From Bacillus sp. FJAT-49711 (lineage in GTDB: Bacteria; Bacillota; Bacilli; Bacillales; Bacillaceae_C): a stretch of 64,000 nucleotides of DNA. Of the stretch, positions 38,517 to 47,060 are shown in pieces. Each line of letters starts with the position of its first letter. The stretch's first letter is position 1. A program made the position numbers and the translations under genes. Below the pieces are notes generated by a model that was given only the letters and a program-made list of their open reading frames with translations, was not told the DNA's origin and searched no databases. The stretch covers positions 814,364 to 878,363 of the forward strand of contig NZ_JAGYPL010000002.1 in assembly GCF_018343715.1 (NCBI RefSeq). Direction: 5' to 3'.

Positions 38517-38893
38517 AGAGGGGGCCAAAAGTATAACTAATAGAGGAGCTTCCTATTTTGGTCATGAATAATAAAAAACTTTCTTCTTATTATTAATTAA
38601 GTCACCATTATAAAATCATCTAGAACTAGAATGGATCGATTTTCTTTATACTTCAACCACCCATAAAGGAAAAGAAGATGTCTGCAATTTACTTATGGTA
38701 CAGTTCGCCTAGCTAGATATAGCATTCGCAATGGCAACCATACCGTATAATATTACTTTACTTAGCTTTAATCTTAATCCCTCTGGTCTTTGATTGTTAT
38801 AACTATATTCAACTCATTTTTGAAAGTATTGTTCAGCAAGAGCTTTAATTAAAGCTTCCTTTACAGGTTAAATAAATTTCATTTTTCATAAAG
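38517..38893. other. Intergenic stretch without recognisable genes
   Basis: About 375 A+T-rich bases follow the fusion gene. I see no sustained reading frame with a binding site on either strand and no strong hairpin. Confidence 0.5.
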
Positions 38894-38924
38894 AAAAGAG
38901 TACTCATTTGAGATACTCTTTTTT
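38894..38924 (-). terminator. Bidirectional terminator-like hairpin
   Basis: AAAAGAGTA (38894-38902) pairs with TACTCTTTT (38914-38922), with T-rich and A-rich flanks. It lies just beyond the stop of the minus-strand pseudogene at 38931, whose transcript it would end. Confidence 0.7.
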
Positions 38925-38930
38925 GATATA

Positions 38931-39539
38931 TTATTTCTCAGCTTTGTAACTTACAGCTAATCGTGAGCTTTCTTTCATTCCAGACTTGTTACTGTTACAT
39001 ATACTTTTCCAGCCTTTACGCCAAGTTGTTTTATGGATAAAGAAACATTTGATCTTTGTCGCCGCTTTTGAGGTTGCTAGAACTTTTCCTTTTGTAGATG
39101 CATTATATAGCTTTACTATGTCGCCCTTTTTAAGACTTGAAATAGTAAACGTGTCATTTTTCTTTTTGTTATTAGCTATCTTTATAGAAATTGTTTTTGG
39201 TGTGTTCGTATTTTATACAGTATAGAAAACAGCAAATCGAGCACTTTCCAGTTGATTTGCTCTTTTTATAGATATGTAGATCTTACCGGATTTTAACCCA
39301 AGCTGTTTTACAGTTAAAGTAGCACTCTTTCCTTTTGAAGTTGTAGAGGCCAAAAACTTACCTTTAGAACTAGCATTGTAAACTTTTACTACATCACCTT
39401 TTACAAGATCGCCAACAGCTATTGTGTCACTTTTCCCTTTGTTATTAGTGATTTTTACTGGTTTAGTTTTAAGTGTATCTGTTTTTTCACCATTAGAAGA
39501 AACGAGCACTAAGTTCAAGTAATTTGACATTCGCCTCAA
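38931..39539 (-). pseudogene. Broken surface protein with two tandem repeat domains
   Basis: On the minus strand an open frame (39539-39213) encodes a repeat domain with KSDTIAVGDLVKGDVVKVYN and VKQLGLKSGKIYISI. After TAA at 39213-39215 the same frame goes on as a second copy: KTISIKIANNKKKNDTFTI, LKKGDIVKLYNASTKGKVLA. It then shifts frame (SIKQLGVKAGKVYVTVTSLE) and shifts back (ESSRLAVSYKAEK), with a stop at 38931. The domain resembles the ~80-residue C-terminal repeats of Bacillus exported proteins. There is no signal peptide and no convincing start, so the front is missing too. Between 39540 and 39667 I see nothing else. Confidence 0.7.
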
Positions 39540-39667
39540 TGGGAGGTCAATCCGAGTGGAATTGAAGTAGCAATATTGGGGGAGCTATTTTAGAAAGAAT
39601 TGTAGAGTTCCATCGAGAGGAGAGGTGGTTTTGGGATAATTAAAGTATTGATTTAAAATATGGAGAA

Positions 39668-39692
39668 AAAAAGTCGCAGTCCGCGACTTTTT
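39668..39692 (-). terminator. Terminator after the SGNH-like gene
   Basis: AAAAAGTCGC (39668-39677) and GCGACTTTTT (39683-39692) form a perfect 10-bp stem with a 5-nt loop. It lies 10 bases past the minus-strand stop and has runs suitable for either direction. Confidence 0.88.
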
Positions 39693-39701
39693 ATAATATA
39701 A

Positions 39702-40517
39702 TTACTCCCCTTCTGCAATAAAATACTTCTTCAAAAACTCATACCACAATTTATGGCCCTTTTTATTAGGTGCACTATTATCTTCAAGTAAATAATCCTC
39801 TAATTTTGGGTCATCATCATCTGGCCATGCACTCCAATGATCCAAGTAGTCAAGCTCGTGTTGCACGGCAAAATCCTTCAATTCATCCACTTGGACAGGG
39901 TAATACCTTGTGTCATAGACAGGGGGAGAAGGCTGTAAAACTAAGACGGCATCACTGCCTGCACCGTCCAAGGAGTTCATGAATTTTGAAATATTATCGC
40001 TATTATGTTGGGGGGCGACACTATTATCAATCCATTTAAATGGTTCAAATAAAATGAAATCTGGTTCAAAATCTATAATTTCCTTAACGTGTTCTTCATC
40101 AATAAATTGATCAGAGGAAAGTGCGTATTCGAATATTCCTATCTCTATGTTATCTTCTCCATATGTATCTACAAGAGCATCTTTTAACATGACTGACCAA
40201 CCACCAGTTTCTTTTCCGAGTGCAGGCGATCCGACAAAGGCAAATTTATATGGATTGCCATTCTCCAACTTTTTCTGAAATGTTTTTTGAGCCGTGCTAG
40301 GCCAGTTATCTATATATTCCAAAATATTTACATCTCCGATTTGATTTTCTTCCAGATCGACAATTTCCTCGCTTTCTATCTTAGAATCTTTTATTTCAAT
40401 TTCGTTTTCCGCAGTGGTATACGAAGAAATATTTGTCTTTTCTTTCCAATAAAAATGTCCGAATCCCAAAAAGACAAAGCACAAAACAGATGCTATTGTA
40501 ACAGTAAATGCGCGCAA
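39702..40517 (-). CDS. Membrane-anchored SGNH/GDSL-hydrolase-like protein
   Basis: The product is about 271 residues. An N-terminal membrane anchor (FTVTIASVLCFVFLGFGHFY) is followed by an acidic linker and then a domain resembling SGNH hydrolases: FVGSPALG takes the place of the GDS block, with the Ser kept, FILFEPFKWID and LVLQPSPPVYDTRYYP fill the middle, and APNKKGHKLW supplies the C-terminal His. Such proteins are often found beside exopolysaccharide operons and may remove or transfer acyl groups outside the cell. The start is TTG 40517, since GGAGGG stands eight bases before it; the longer frame from 40532 includes that binding site. It is divergent from the ywqCDE-like operon. Confidence 0.8.
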   Translation of the reverse strand: MRAFTVTIASVLCFVFLGFGHFYWKEKTNISSYTTAENEIEIKDSKIESEEIVDLEENQIGDVNILEYIDNWPSTAQKTFQKKLENGNPYKFAFVGSPALGKETGGWSVMLKDALVDTYGEDNIEIGIFEYALSSDQFIDEEHVKEIIDFEPDFILFEPFKWIDNSVAPQHNSDNISKFMNSLDGAGSDAVLVLQPSPPVYDTRYYPVQVDELKDFAVQHELDYLDHWSAWPDDDDPKLEDYLLEDNSAPNKKGHKLWYEFLKKYFIAEGE

Positions 40518-40614
40518 TGCTAGACCCTCCAAACCATTGGTATTATTAATTGTAAAATAAATGTAAAGTTTTTGTTAAAAAGTGAAAAATTACAATTAAA
40601 ATCTTTAAATACTA

Positions 40615-40623
40615 TGTTATAAT
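40615..40623 (+). promoter_or_regulatory. Extended -10 promoter of the exopolysaccharide operon
   Basis: TGTTATAAT (40615-40623) lies 45 bases before the ywqC-like ATG. A TTACAA at 40590-40595 is too distant (22 bases) for a normal -35. The same TGTTATAAT occurs before galU. Confidence 0.6.
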
Positions 40624-40667
40624 AATACACGTTATAAGAAAAGTCGACAATCGTCTAGGAGGATAAC

Positions 40668-41408
40668 ATGGAAGAGACTATTAGCTTGAAAGAGCTTATG
40701 TATACATTGCGAAAGAGAATGAGTTTAATTGTGTTGATTACTGTGGCAGCCATGGTCGTAAGTGGAGCTGTCAGCTTTTTTGTTTTAACCCCAATTTACC
40801 AATCTACTACTCAATTACTTGTCAACCAAGCGAAAAGTGACCAGCCTATTTATAATCCAGCTGAAATTCAAACAAACTTACAATTAATTAATACATATAA
40901 CCAGATTGTGACAAGTCCGTTCATACTGGATAAAGTGATTGATGAACTTGAACTTGAATCAACAGCCAGTCAATTAAAAGAGAAAATTACTGTTCAAAGT
41001 GCAAAGGAGTCACAAGTAGTTGAAGTAACTGTTCAAGATCCGAATCCTAAAAAAGCAGCTGATATTGCCAATAAAGTAGCTAGTGTTTTTGAAAGTGAAA
41101 TAGTAAACCTTATGAAAGTAGATAACGTGAACATATTAGCTAAAGCGGAGGTAGGGGAAAAAGCCTCTCCTGTTAAACCAAAACCACTTTTAAACATCGC
41201 TATAGCATTTATGGTGGGGGCAATGGTAGGAGTAGGTCTAGCGTTTTTACTAGAATATTTAGATAACACAATCAAAACACCTGAAGATATTGAAAGAATG
41301 TTGGAACTGCCTGTTCTTGGAGCAATTGCCACATTTGAAGATCAGAAACTGGAACGTCCGGCAAGAGAAGGCCGCAACACTAGGATTAGGAGTGAAACCA
41401 TTGGCTAA
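40668..41408 (+). CDS. ywqC: Wzz/CapA-type chain-length regulator and tyrosine kinase activator (YwqC-like)
   Basis: The product is 246 residues. Two membrane helices (about 18-40 and 172-195) flank an extracytoplasmic domain. The Wzz signature appears as ISLKELMYTLRKRM at the start and SPVKPKPLLNIAIAFMVGAM before the second helix. In Gram-positives this protein activates the separate kinase and helps set polysaccharide chain length. TAGGAGG precedes the ATG. Its last codons overlap the kinase start by eight bases. Confidence 0.93.
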   Translation: MEETISLKELMYTLRKRMSLIVLITVAAMVVSGAVSFFVLTPIYQSTTQLLVNQAKSDQPIYNPAEIQTNLQLINTYNQIVTSPFILDKVIDELELESTASQLKEKITVQSAKESQVVEVTVQDPNPKKAADIANKVASVFESEIVNLMKVDNVNILAKAEVGEKASPVKPKPLLNIAIAFMVGAMVGVGLAFLLEYLDNTIKTPEDIERMLELPVLGAIATFEDQKLERPAREGRNTRIRSETIG

Positions 41409-42093
41409 GAACAATAACATACAGGCAGGAAAGCGAAAGCTAATCGCGAAGCTCAATCCAAAATCACCGGTTTCAGAACAATATAGAACAATTCGAACTA
41501 ATATACAATTCTCTGCGGTTGATGAAGATATTAGAACATTAATGGTTACATCTTCAGGTCCTGGAGAAGGGAAGTCGACAACAACGGCTAATCTAGCAGT
41601 CGTTTTCACTCAGCAAGGAAAAAAAGTCTTGCTTGTTGATGCCGATATGAGAAAACCTACTGTTCATTACACATTTGGTATGACGAATACGTATGGGTTG
41701 ACGAATGTATTGACAAGACAAATGGAATTAAATGAAGCCGTTAAAACAACGGATATTCCTACTTTAGATATATTAACTTCTGGACCAATACCTCCGAATC
41801 CAGCAGAGTTATTAAGTTCGAAGGCGATGAAGGATTTCTTTGAGAGAAGTAAGGACCAATACGATATGGTCATTTTTGATACTCCTCCCGTACTTGCCGT
41901 TACTGATGCGCAAGTATTGGCAAATCAATGTGATGGTACCATTCTGGTAGTTTCAAGCGGAAAAACAGAATTTGAAAGTGCGCAAAAGACTAAAGACCTT
42001 TTAGTCTCAGCTAAAGCAAAACTTCTAGGAGTCGTTTTAAATAATAAAAAAATTGAGAAAAACGATTATTATTATTATTATGGAACTAAATAA
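41401..42093 (+). CDS. ywqD: Bacterial tyrosine kinase (YwqD/CapB/CpsD-like)
   Basis: The product is about 230 residues, a BY-kinase: Walker A SGPGEGKSTTTANLA, Walker A' VLLVDADMRKP, Walker B MVIFDTPPVLAV and a C-terminal tyrosine cluster (NDYYYYYGTK) that is autophosphorylated in trans. It works with the YwqC-like protein to control polysaccharide assembly. The chosen TTG 41401 follows AGGAG at eight bases and gives a normal start (MAKNNNIQ). A longer frame from 41290 lies wholly inside the ywqC-like gene and has no binding site. Confidence 0.93.
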   Translation: MAKNNNIQAGKRKLIAKLNPKSPVSEQYRTIRTNIQFSAVDEDIRTLMVTSSGPGEGKSTTTANLAVVFTQQGKKVLLVDADMRKPTVHYTFGMTNTYGLTNVLTRQMELNEAVKTTDIPTLDILTSGPIPPNPAELLSSKAMKDFFERSKDQYDMVIFDTPPVLAVTDAQVLANQCDGTILVVSSGKTEFESAQKTKDLLVSAKAKLLGVVLNNKKIEKNDYYYYYGTK

Positions 42094-42169
42094 CAGATTC
42101 GGGGCTTATTGACATTTTTCGAAAGAGCAGTAAATTAGTGCTATATTGATTGGATTAGGGGAGGAAAAA

Positions 42170-42937
42170 ATGATTGATATTCATTGTCACATATTGCCGG
42201 ACATGGATGACGGAGCTAGTCATTTCACAGATAGCCTTCTCATGGCAAAACAGGCCGAAATTGAAGGGATTCATACTATTATTGCTACTCCCCATCATCA
42301 GAATGGCAAATATATTAATGTTAAAAACGATATATTAAAAAAAGTCGAAGAGATAAATGATTATTTGAAAACAGAAAAAGTATATGTGAATATACTTCCA
42401 GGGCAGGAAACTCGTATATACGGAGAGATACTAGAAGATTATGAAGCAGGAGAAATCTTGCCATTAGCTATTCTATCAAACTACCTATTTATTGAATTAC
42501 CATCAAGCAGTGTACCAAGATATACGGGACAGCTTTGCTACGATATACAAATGAAAGGTTTGACACCTGTCATTGTACATCCAGAGAGAAATAAGGAACT
42601 AATCGAGCATCCTGATAAATTGTACAAGCTTGTAAACAACGGAGCAGCTACGCAAATTACAGCTGCAAGTTTCACTGGTTATTTCGGAAAGAAAATTCAG
42701 AAATTTACTTTTGATTTAATTGAGGCTAATTTAACTCACTTTATAGCATCGGACGCCCATAATACAGCTACTCGTGGATTTAAGATGTCCGAAGCATTTG
42801 ATCTACTTGAAAAGAAATATGGTCAAGATCAGGTTTACTTGTTTTTAGACAATGCGGAACAAATTGTTGCAGCAAAAGACATTTATAGAGAAGTGCCGGA
42901 ACAAATAAAGAAAAAGAAGATACTCGGGCTATTCTAA
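42170..42937 (+). CDS. ywqE: PHP-domain protein tyrosine phosphatase (YwqE/CpsB-like)
   Basis: The product is 255 residues with the PHP metal-binding pattern: IDIHCHILPDMDDG at the N-terminus, TPHHQ, HPERN and SDAHN near the C-terminus. It dephosphorylates the kinase at 41401 and resets the assembly cycle. GAGG lies five bases before ATG 42170; the longer frame from 42146 includes that site and is rejected. It is the last gene before a terminator and the leader RNA of epsC. Confidence 0.94.
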   Translation: MIDIHCHILPDMDDGASHFTDSLLMAKQAEIEGIHTIIATPHHQNGKYINVKNDILKKVEEINDYLKTEKVYVNILPGQETRIYGEILEDYEAGEILPLAILSNYLFIELPSSSVPRYTGQLCYDIQMKGLTPVIVHPERNKELIEHPDKLYKLVNNGAATQITAASFTGYFGKKIQKFTFDLIEANLTHFIASDAHNTATRGFKMSEAFDLLEKKYGQDQVYLFLDNAEQIVAAKDIYREVPEQIKKKKILGLF

Positions 42938-42960
42938 AAAATAATTCGATTATTTTTTTT
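42935..42960 (+). terminator. Terminator after the ywqE-like gene
   Basis: AAAAAATAAT and ATTATTTTTTTT around a 3-nt loop (TCG) form an A/T stem that runs into Ts. It overlaps the stop codon region. Confidence 0.65.
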
Positions 42961-43028
42961 CGTTTGAAATTATTATTTCGAAATACTAAATGTTATTACA
43001 TGTAGAATTATAATGTAATAACAACTAT

Positions 43029-43165
43029 TAGGTAATGTCTCCTATCCGTTATCAATGGAGGCACTCGGTCATGCTGTGGGTGGAGAACCACCTTAGACAC
43101 AATTTGTTGTCAGAAGGATGGTGCGAGGATGGGTTTGATGCCCAGTTCATTTAATTTATCTAGGC
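43029..43165 (+). ncRNA. Candidate EAR/epsC leader RNA
   Basis: The ~330 bases before the EpsC gene hold no reading frame but show a structured, G+C-richer block. It contains a CTCC/GGAG helix (43040-43062), a GGTGG-AGAA-CCACC hairpin (43079-43092) and a TGGG/CCCA hairpin around 43130-43143. In Bacillus subtilis the EAR element (Rfam epsC) lies exactly here, between the kinase genes and epsC, and promotes readthrough of terminators in the long eps operon. A terminator-like hairpin follows at 43200, as expected for a processive antitermination target. The identity rests on position and general look, not on an alignment. Confidence 0.65.
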
Positions 43166-43199
43166 AACAAACAAAATAATATTTTTTAGAATGTATTGT

Positions 43200-43252
43200 A
43201 AATGTCTAATGAAAGCGTGCAAGGCTGTGCGTTTTCATTAGACATTTATTTT
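43200..43252 (+). terminator. Large terminator between leader RNA and epsC
   Basis: AAATGTCTAATGAAA (43200-43214) pairs with TTTTCATTAGACATTT (43232-43247), with an inner CGTGC/GTGCG helix, followed by ATTTTTATT. It stands only 20 bases before the EpsC gene, so transcription from upstream must read through it. Confidence 0.8.
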
Positions 43253-43271
43253 TATTAAACGAAAAGAAGGG

Positions 43272-45095
43272 ATGAACTTGACTTATCAAAAGCGTGTTCC
43301 GCTATTGATGCTACTTGATTCAATTATCGTTTTATTTTCCATCTATGTAGGATATTTCATCTTGCATCCTTATTCTGATTTTTATACATCGAAGTTATTG
43401 CTTGTAAGTTCTGTGATCTTGCTCGTTAGCCACCATGTGTTTGCTATTATGTATCGTCTTTATAATAAGGTGTGGGAATATGCAAGTGTCGGTGAGTTGC
43501 TTACGATCACGAAGGCTGTCACCTTTTCAATCTTAACGGCAGCCATCGCTCAAGGAATTGGGAATGGTAATGTGTATTGGCGAGTCTTACTGATTACGTG
43601 GATGATGCATGTTTTACTCATTGGCGGATCTCGTTTCTCGTGGCGAATGTATCGAGATCACCATATTAAATCGAAGCTTGAGAAAAGGCGGACGCTGATA
43701 GTTGGAGCAGGCTCCGCGGGAACAACAGTCGCAAGGCAGCTCTTACATAATAATGATATTGATTTAGAGCCCGTTGCGTTTGTAGATGATGATATTACGA
43801 AGTATAAGCTTGAGATTTTCGGATTATCAGTGTGTGGCGTTATAGAACATATTCCAGACATAGTAGTAAAGAATAAAATAAAAGATATTATCATAGCCAT
43901 TCCATCTTTACCAAAGTCAGAAATTAGAAGAATCTATGAAATTTGCGCTAAGACGGATGCGAATATTAAAATCATGCCGATGATTGAAGATATTATGACT
44001 GGAAAAGTATCCGTCAATGCGATTCGGAATGTTGAGGTCGAGGATTTATTAGGACGTGATCCAGTTGAACTTGACATTAGTACAATCTCCGAAACAATAG
44101 CAGGTTCAACCGTTCTAGTAACAGGTGCAGGAGGATCGATTGGATCGGAAATATGTAGGCAAATTTGTAAGTTTGCTCCCAAAAGACTAATCCTACTTGG
44201 TCACGGAGAATTTAGCATATATAACGTGGATATGGAATTGCGAAATAAATGGGAAGAGATCGAAATCCTTCCTGTCATTGCGGATGTGCAAGATCGCTCT
44301 CGTATATTCGAGGTGATGGAAGCTTATGTACCTGATGTCGTCTATCACGCTGCAGCTCATAAACATGTTCCATTAATGGAATATAATCCGAGAGAAGCTG
44401 TGAAAAATAATATATTTGGAACAAAAAATGTTGCGGAAGCAGCGGATACATTTGGGGTACACAGTTTTGTTCTTGTCTCAACAGATAAAGCCGTCAATCC
44501 ACCAAATGTGATGGGAGCAACCAAACGAATTGCGGAAATGATCGTTCAAAATTTAGCGAAAGAGAGTAAGACGAAATTCGTTTCCGTCCGCTTTGGAAAT
44601 GTACTTGGAAGTAGAGGAAGTGTCATTCCTTTATTTAAAAAGCAAATTGAAGCAGGTGGACCTGTTACCGTAACCCATCCTGACATGACAAGATACTTCA
44701 TGACAATTCCGGAAGCTTCAAGACTCGTTATTCAAGCAGGTACATTAGCAAGAGGGGGAGAAGTGTTTGTGCTTGATATGGGGGACCCTGTTAATATATC
44801 TGACCTTGCCAAAAACTTGATCACTCTTTCTGGATATACTATAGAAGAAATCGGAATTGAGTATAGTGGAATCCGACCGGGTGAGAAGATGTTTGAGGAA
44901 TTATTAAATGAAAATGAAGTACAGAAAAAACAAGTATTTCCGAAGATTCATATTGGAAAAGCGGAACCGCTTGGAAAGTCAGAATTATTTCATTTTATCG
45001 ATAGTTTAATAGATATGCCAATGAATGAAATAAAAGAAACGATTGTTTTTGTGGCAAATAATAAAGAAATTAGAAAACTTCAGGTAGCGGAATAG
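43272..45095 (+). CDS. epsC: Membrane-bound UDP-HexNAc 4,6-dehydratase (EpsC/CapD family)
   Basis: The product is 607 residues. Four N-terminal membrane helices (about 10-110) and a first nucleotide-binding domain (LIVGAGSAGTTVARQLL) are followed by the SDR catalytic domain with TGAGGSIGSEICRQI. The active-site tetrad appears as MGATK instead of YxxxK; Met in place of Tyr is known in this membrane branch (PglF, WbpM). It likely converts UDP-GlcNAc to the 4-keto-6-deoxy sugar. ATG 43272 is used; TTG 43278 is an alternative with better spacing from AGAAGG. Confidence 0.92.
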   Translation: MNLTYQKRVPLLMLLDSIIVLFSIYVGYFILHPYSDFYTSKLLLVSSVILLVSHHVFAIMYRLYNKVWEYASVGELLTITKAVTFSILTAAIAQGIGNGNVYWRVLLITWMMHVLLIGGSRFSWRMYRDHHIKSKLEKRRTLIVGAGSAGTTVARQLLHNNDIDLEPVAFVDDDITKYKLEIFGLSVCGVIEHIPDIVVKNKIKDIIIAIPSLPKSEIRRIYEICAKTDANIKIMPMIEDIMTGKVSVNAIRNVEVEDLLGRDPVELDISTISETIAGSTVLVTGAGGSIGSEICRQICKFAPKRLILLGHGEFSIYNVDMELRNKWEEIEILPVIADVQDRSRIFEVMEAYVPDVVYHAAAHKHVPLMEYNPREAVKNNIFGTKNVAEAADTFGVHSFVLVSTDKAVNPPNVMGATKRIAEMIVQNLAKESKTKFVSVRFGNVLGSRGSVIPLFKKQIEAGGPVTVTHPDMTRYFMTIPEASRLVIQAGTLARGGEVFVLDMGDPVNISDLAKNLITLSGYTIEEIGIEYSGIRPGEKMFEELLNENEVQKKQVFPKIHIGKAEPLGKSELFHFIDSLIDMPMNEIKETIVFVANNKEIRKLQVAE

Positions 45096-45134
45096 TATAG
45101 CCTGTTTAATGAAAACTGTTAAAAAACGACTATA

Positions 45135-45310
45135 CTTGCTGCGGAATCTTGTACTAGGTTTTTACCTTCAACAAAAGTCATGCAAATAGAATGCTTCCGA
45201 TTGTTGATATAACCACAATTCAATATACTTTTGTTAAATCTGAGAGAGTTAGGAAGGATACGGATTTTGAATTTGAAGGAAGCTGGATTCTAGATGTCAG
45301 GTCTGGGTGA
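45135..45310 (+). pseudogene. Remnant of a second galU/gtaB gene
   Basis: Two fragments of UTP-glucose-1-phosphate uridylyltransferase can be read. At 45153-45191 TRFLPSTKVMQIE corresponds to the signature [13 protein letters not shown]. After a one-base shift, MLPIVDITTIQYT (45191-45229) matches [13 protein letters not shown]. At 45263-45307 DFEFEGSWILDV matches the C-terminal [10 protein letters not shown]. The ~220 residues between them are missing, so this is an internally deleted, frameshifted copy. Confidence 0.7.
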
Positions 45311-45587
45311 CCAATTACTTATGTAAGTCCCTCTTCTAGTATTGAAGTTGGCTCCATCATATTTCTAAAGCAACTTTTAATACAAATGTAATAATAGAGA
45401 GGGGCTGTATTAAGTATTTATTCATTAATAGATAATGATAACATTGCTGAAAATTAAGAGCATATAGAATCAATTATTGAGACGAACAATAACTTGGAGC
45501 GACAAATAATGTTAGATTCCGGAATGATTTTAGGAAAGTTGAAAAACAAATAGAAGAATCTAGTTAAGAAATCGGGGTGTCATTTTA
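45311..45587. other. Intergenic remains
   Basis: One degraded frame (about 45418-45549) reads SLIDNDNIAEN, stop, EHIESIIETNNNLERQIMLD, and may be the end of a lost gene. I cannot assign it. No terminator is seen before the next gene. Confidence 0.35.
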
Positions 45588-46223
45588 ATGTATTTGAAGG
45601 TTAAGAGGCTAATAGATATTATTCTTTCATTGATAGGACTTGTTATTTTATCGCCTATCTACTTAACACTAATTATTGCAATTAAACTAGATTCAAGAGG
45701 GCCTGTGTTGTTTAAGCAAAAGCGTGTTGGAATTAATAAGACTCATTTTAATATATTAAAATTTCGTACTATGAGAATAGATACTCCTAAAGACACGCCA
45801 ACCCATTTGTTAGAAAATCCAGAACAATATATTACTAGAATGGGAAAGTTCTTGAGAAAGACCTCTCTTGATGAGTTACCGCAAATTTGGAATATCTTAG
45901 TGGGACAGATGAGTATTATCGGACCAAGACCAGCGCTCTGGAATCAAAATGATTTAATACTTGAAAGAGATAAATATGGTGCAAATGGAGTTCCACCTGG
46001 TTTAACTGGTTTGGCACAGATTAATGGTAGAGATGAGCTTCCTATTGAGGTAAAGGCTAGGTTAGATGGAGATTATGTACAAAAATTAAACTTTAGAATG
46101 GATGTTATCTGTTTCTTTGCAACCATTATCAGCGTTGTAATGGGTGATGGGGTTGTTGAAGGTGGTGGAACTGCTGCTAAAAAGGAAGTGGCTAGTAGCA
46201 AGGAGAGATTATCTAAATGGTAA
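45588..46223 (+). CDS. epsL: Undecaprenyl-phosphate sugar phosphotransferase (priming transferase, EpsL/WcaJ-type)
   Basis: The product is 211 residues, the short form of the family. One N-terminal membrane hairpin (LIDIILSLIGLVILSPIYL) is followed by the catalytic core: FKQKRVG, FKILK-like FNILKFRTM, TSLDELPQIWNIL, MSIIGPRPA, GLTGLAQINGR and a DGDYV segment. It transfers the first sugar-1-phosphate of the repeat unit to undecaprenyl phosphate. The 4-keto-6-deoxy or reduced sugar made by the neighbours is the probable substrate. Its stop overlaps the next start. Confidence 0.93.
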   Translation: MYLKVKRLIDIILSLIGLVILSPIYLTLIIAIKLDSRGPVLFKQKRVGINKTHFNILKFRTMRIDTPKDTPTHLLENPEQYITRMGKFLRKTSLDELPQIWNILVGQMSIIGPRPALWNQNDLILERDKYGANGVPPGLTGLAQINGRDELPIEVKARLDGDYVQKLNFRMDVICFFATIISVVMGDGVVEGGGTAAKKEVASSKERLSKW

Positions 46224-47059
46224 AAATATTGATTACTGGTAAAAATAGTTATGTGGGCATAAGTCTTGCAAAGTGGCTTGGCAATTATCCAAGTAGCTAT
46301 TCAGTATATATGTTAAGTTTAAGAGATGAATCGTGGGAGAAAAAGGACTTCTCAGATTATGATGTAGTTGTTCATGTAGCTGGGATAGCCCATATAAAGG
46401 AATCAAAACATATTGCAGAAATGTATTATAAAGTAAATCGTGACTTAGCATTTGAAACTGCAAAGAAAGCAAAAAAAGATGGAGTTAAACAATTTATATT
46501 TTTAAGTTCGATGAGTGTCTATGGAATAGAAAGTGGTGAAATTAATAAAACATCCCTCGAAATTCCAAAAACCAATTATGGAAAATCTAAGTTGGAAGCC
46601 GAAGAACTTATAAATACTCTTAGTGATTGCGCATTTAAAGTTGCTATACTTCGACCTCCCATGGTATATGGCAAGGGATGTAAAGGGAATTATCCTAGGC
46701 TGGCAAAAATGGCACTTAATATCCCTGTCTTTCCTAATATACAAAATAGACGTAGTATGATTTATGCAGAAAACTTGTGTGAATTTATTAAGTTGCTAAT
46801 TGATAAATGTGATAGTGGTTTGTTCTTTCCACAGAATAAAGAATATGTATGTTCTTCTGAAATGATTAAATTAATTACAGAAGCTCATGGTACAAGGATA
46901 TACATGACGAAAATATTTAATCCTTTATTAAAAAAAATGAAGAATAATACTATAAATAAGGTTTTTGGTGATTTGATATATGATAAACAGATGTCCGAAT
47001 ACCAAGAAAATTATTGTTTATATGATTTTAGAGAATCAGTATTTAAGACAGAGGTGTAA
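46217..47059 (+). CDS. NAD-dependent epimerase/reductase (extended SDR)
   Basis: The product is 280 residues. The nucleotide motif is TGKNSYVG, with Ser at the middle Gly position, a variant known in one firmicute branch. VVHVAGIAH, FLSSMSVYG and catalytic YGKSK follow. Next to EpsC and the priming transferase it is likely the 4-ketoreductase that turns UDP-4-keto-6-deoxy-GlcNAc into a 6-deoxy HexNAc such as QuiNAc or FucNAc; this is inferred from context. The ATG overlaps the stop of the previous gene. Confidence 0.82.
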   Translation: MVKILITGKNSYVGISLAKWLGNYPSSYSVYMLSLRDESWEKKDFSDYDVVVHVAGIAHIKESKHIAEMYYKVNRDLAFETAKKAKKDGVKQFIFLSSMSVYGIESGEINKTSLEIPKTNYGKSKLEAEELINTLSDCAFKVAILRPPMVYGKGCKGNYPRLAKMALNIPVFPNIQNRRSMIYAENLCEFIKLLIDKCDSGLFFPQNKEYVCSSEMIKLITEAHGTRIYMTKIFNPLLKKMKNNTINKVFGDLIYDKQMSEYQENYCLYDFRESVFKTEV

Positions 47060-47060
47060 A

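Noticed and set aside
38986-39225. Plus-strand frame of 79 codons
   Set aside because: The minus strand of the same stretch reads as the second repeat of a decayed surface protein; the plus frame has no binding site.
24085-43248. 17-base identity TTTTCATTAGACATTTA at 24085-24101 and 43232-43248
   Set aside because: Only the second copy is part of a hairpin; the first is the end of the stalk-domain pseudogene. Likely chance or a very old copy, with no further similarity that I can support.
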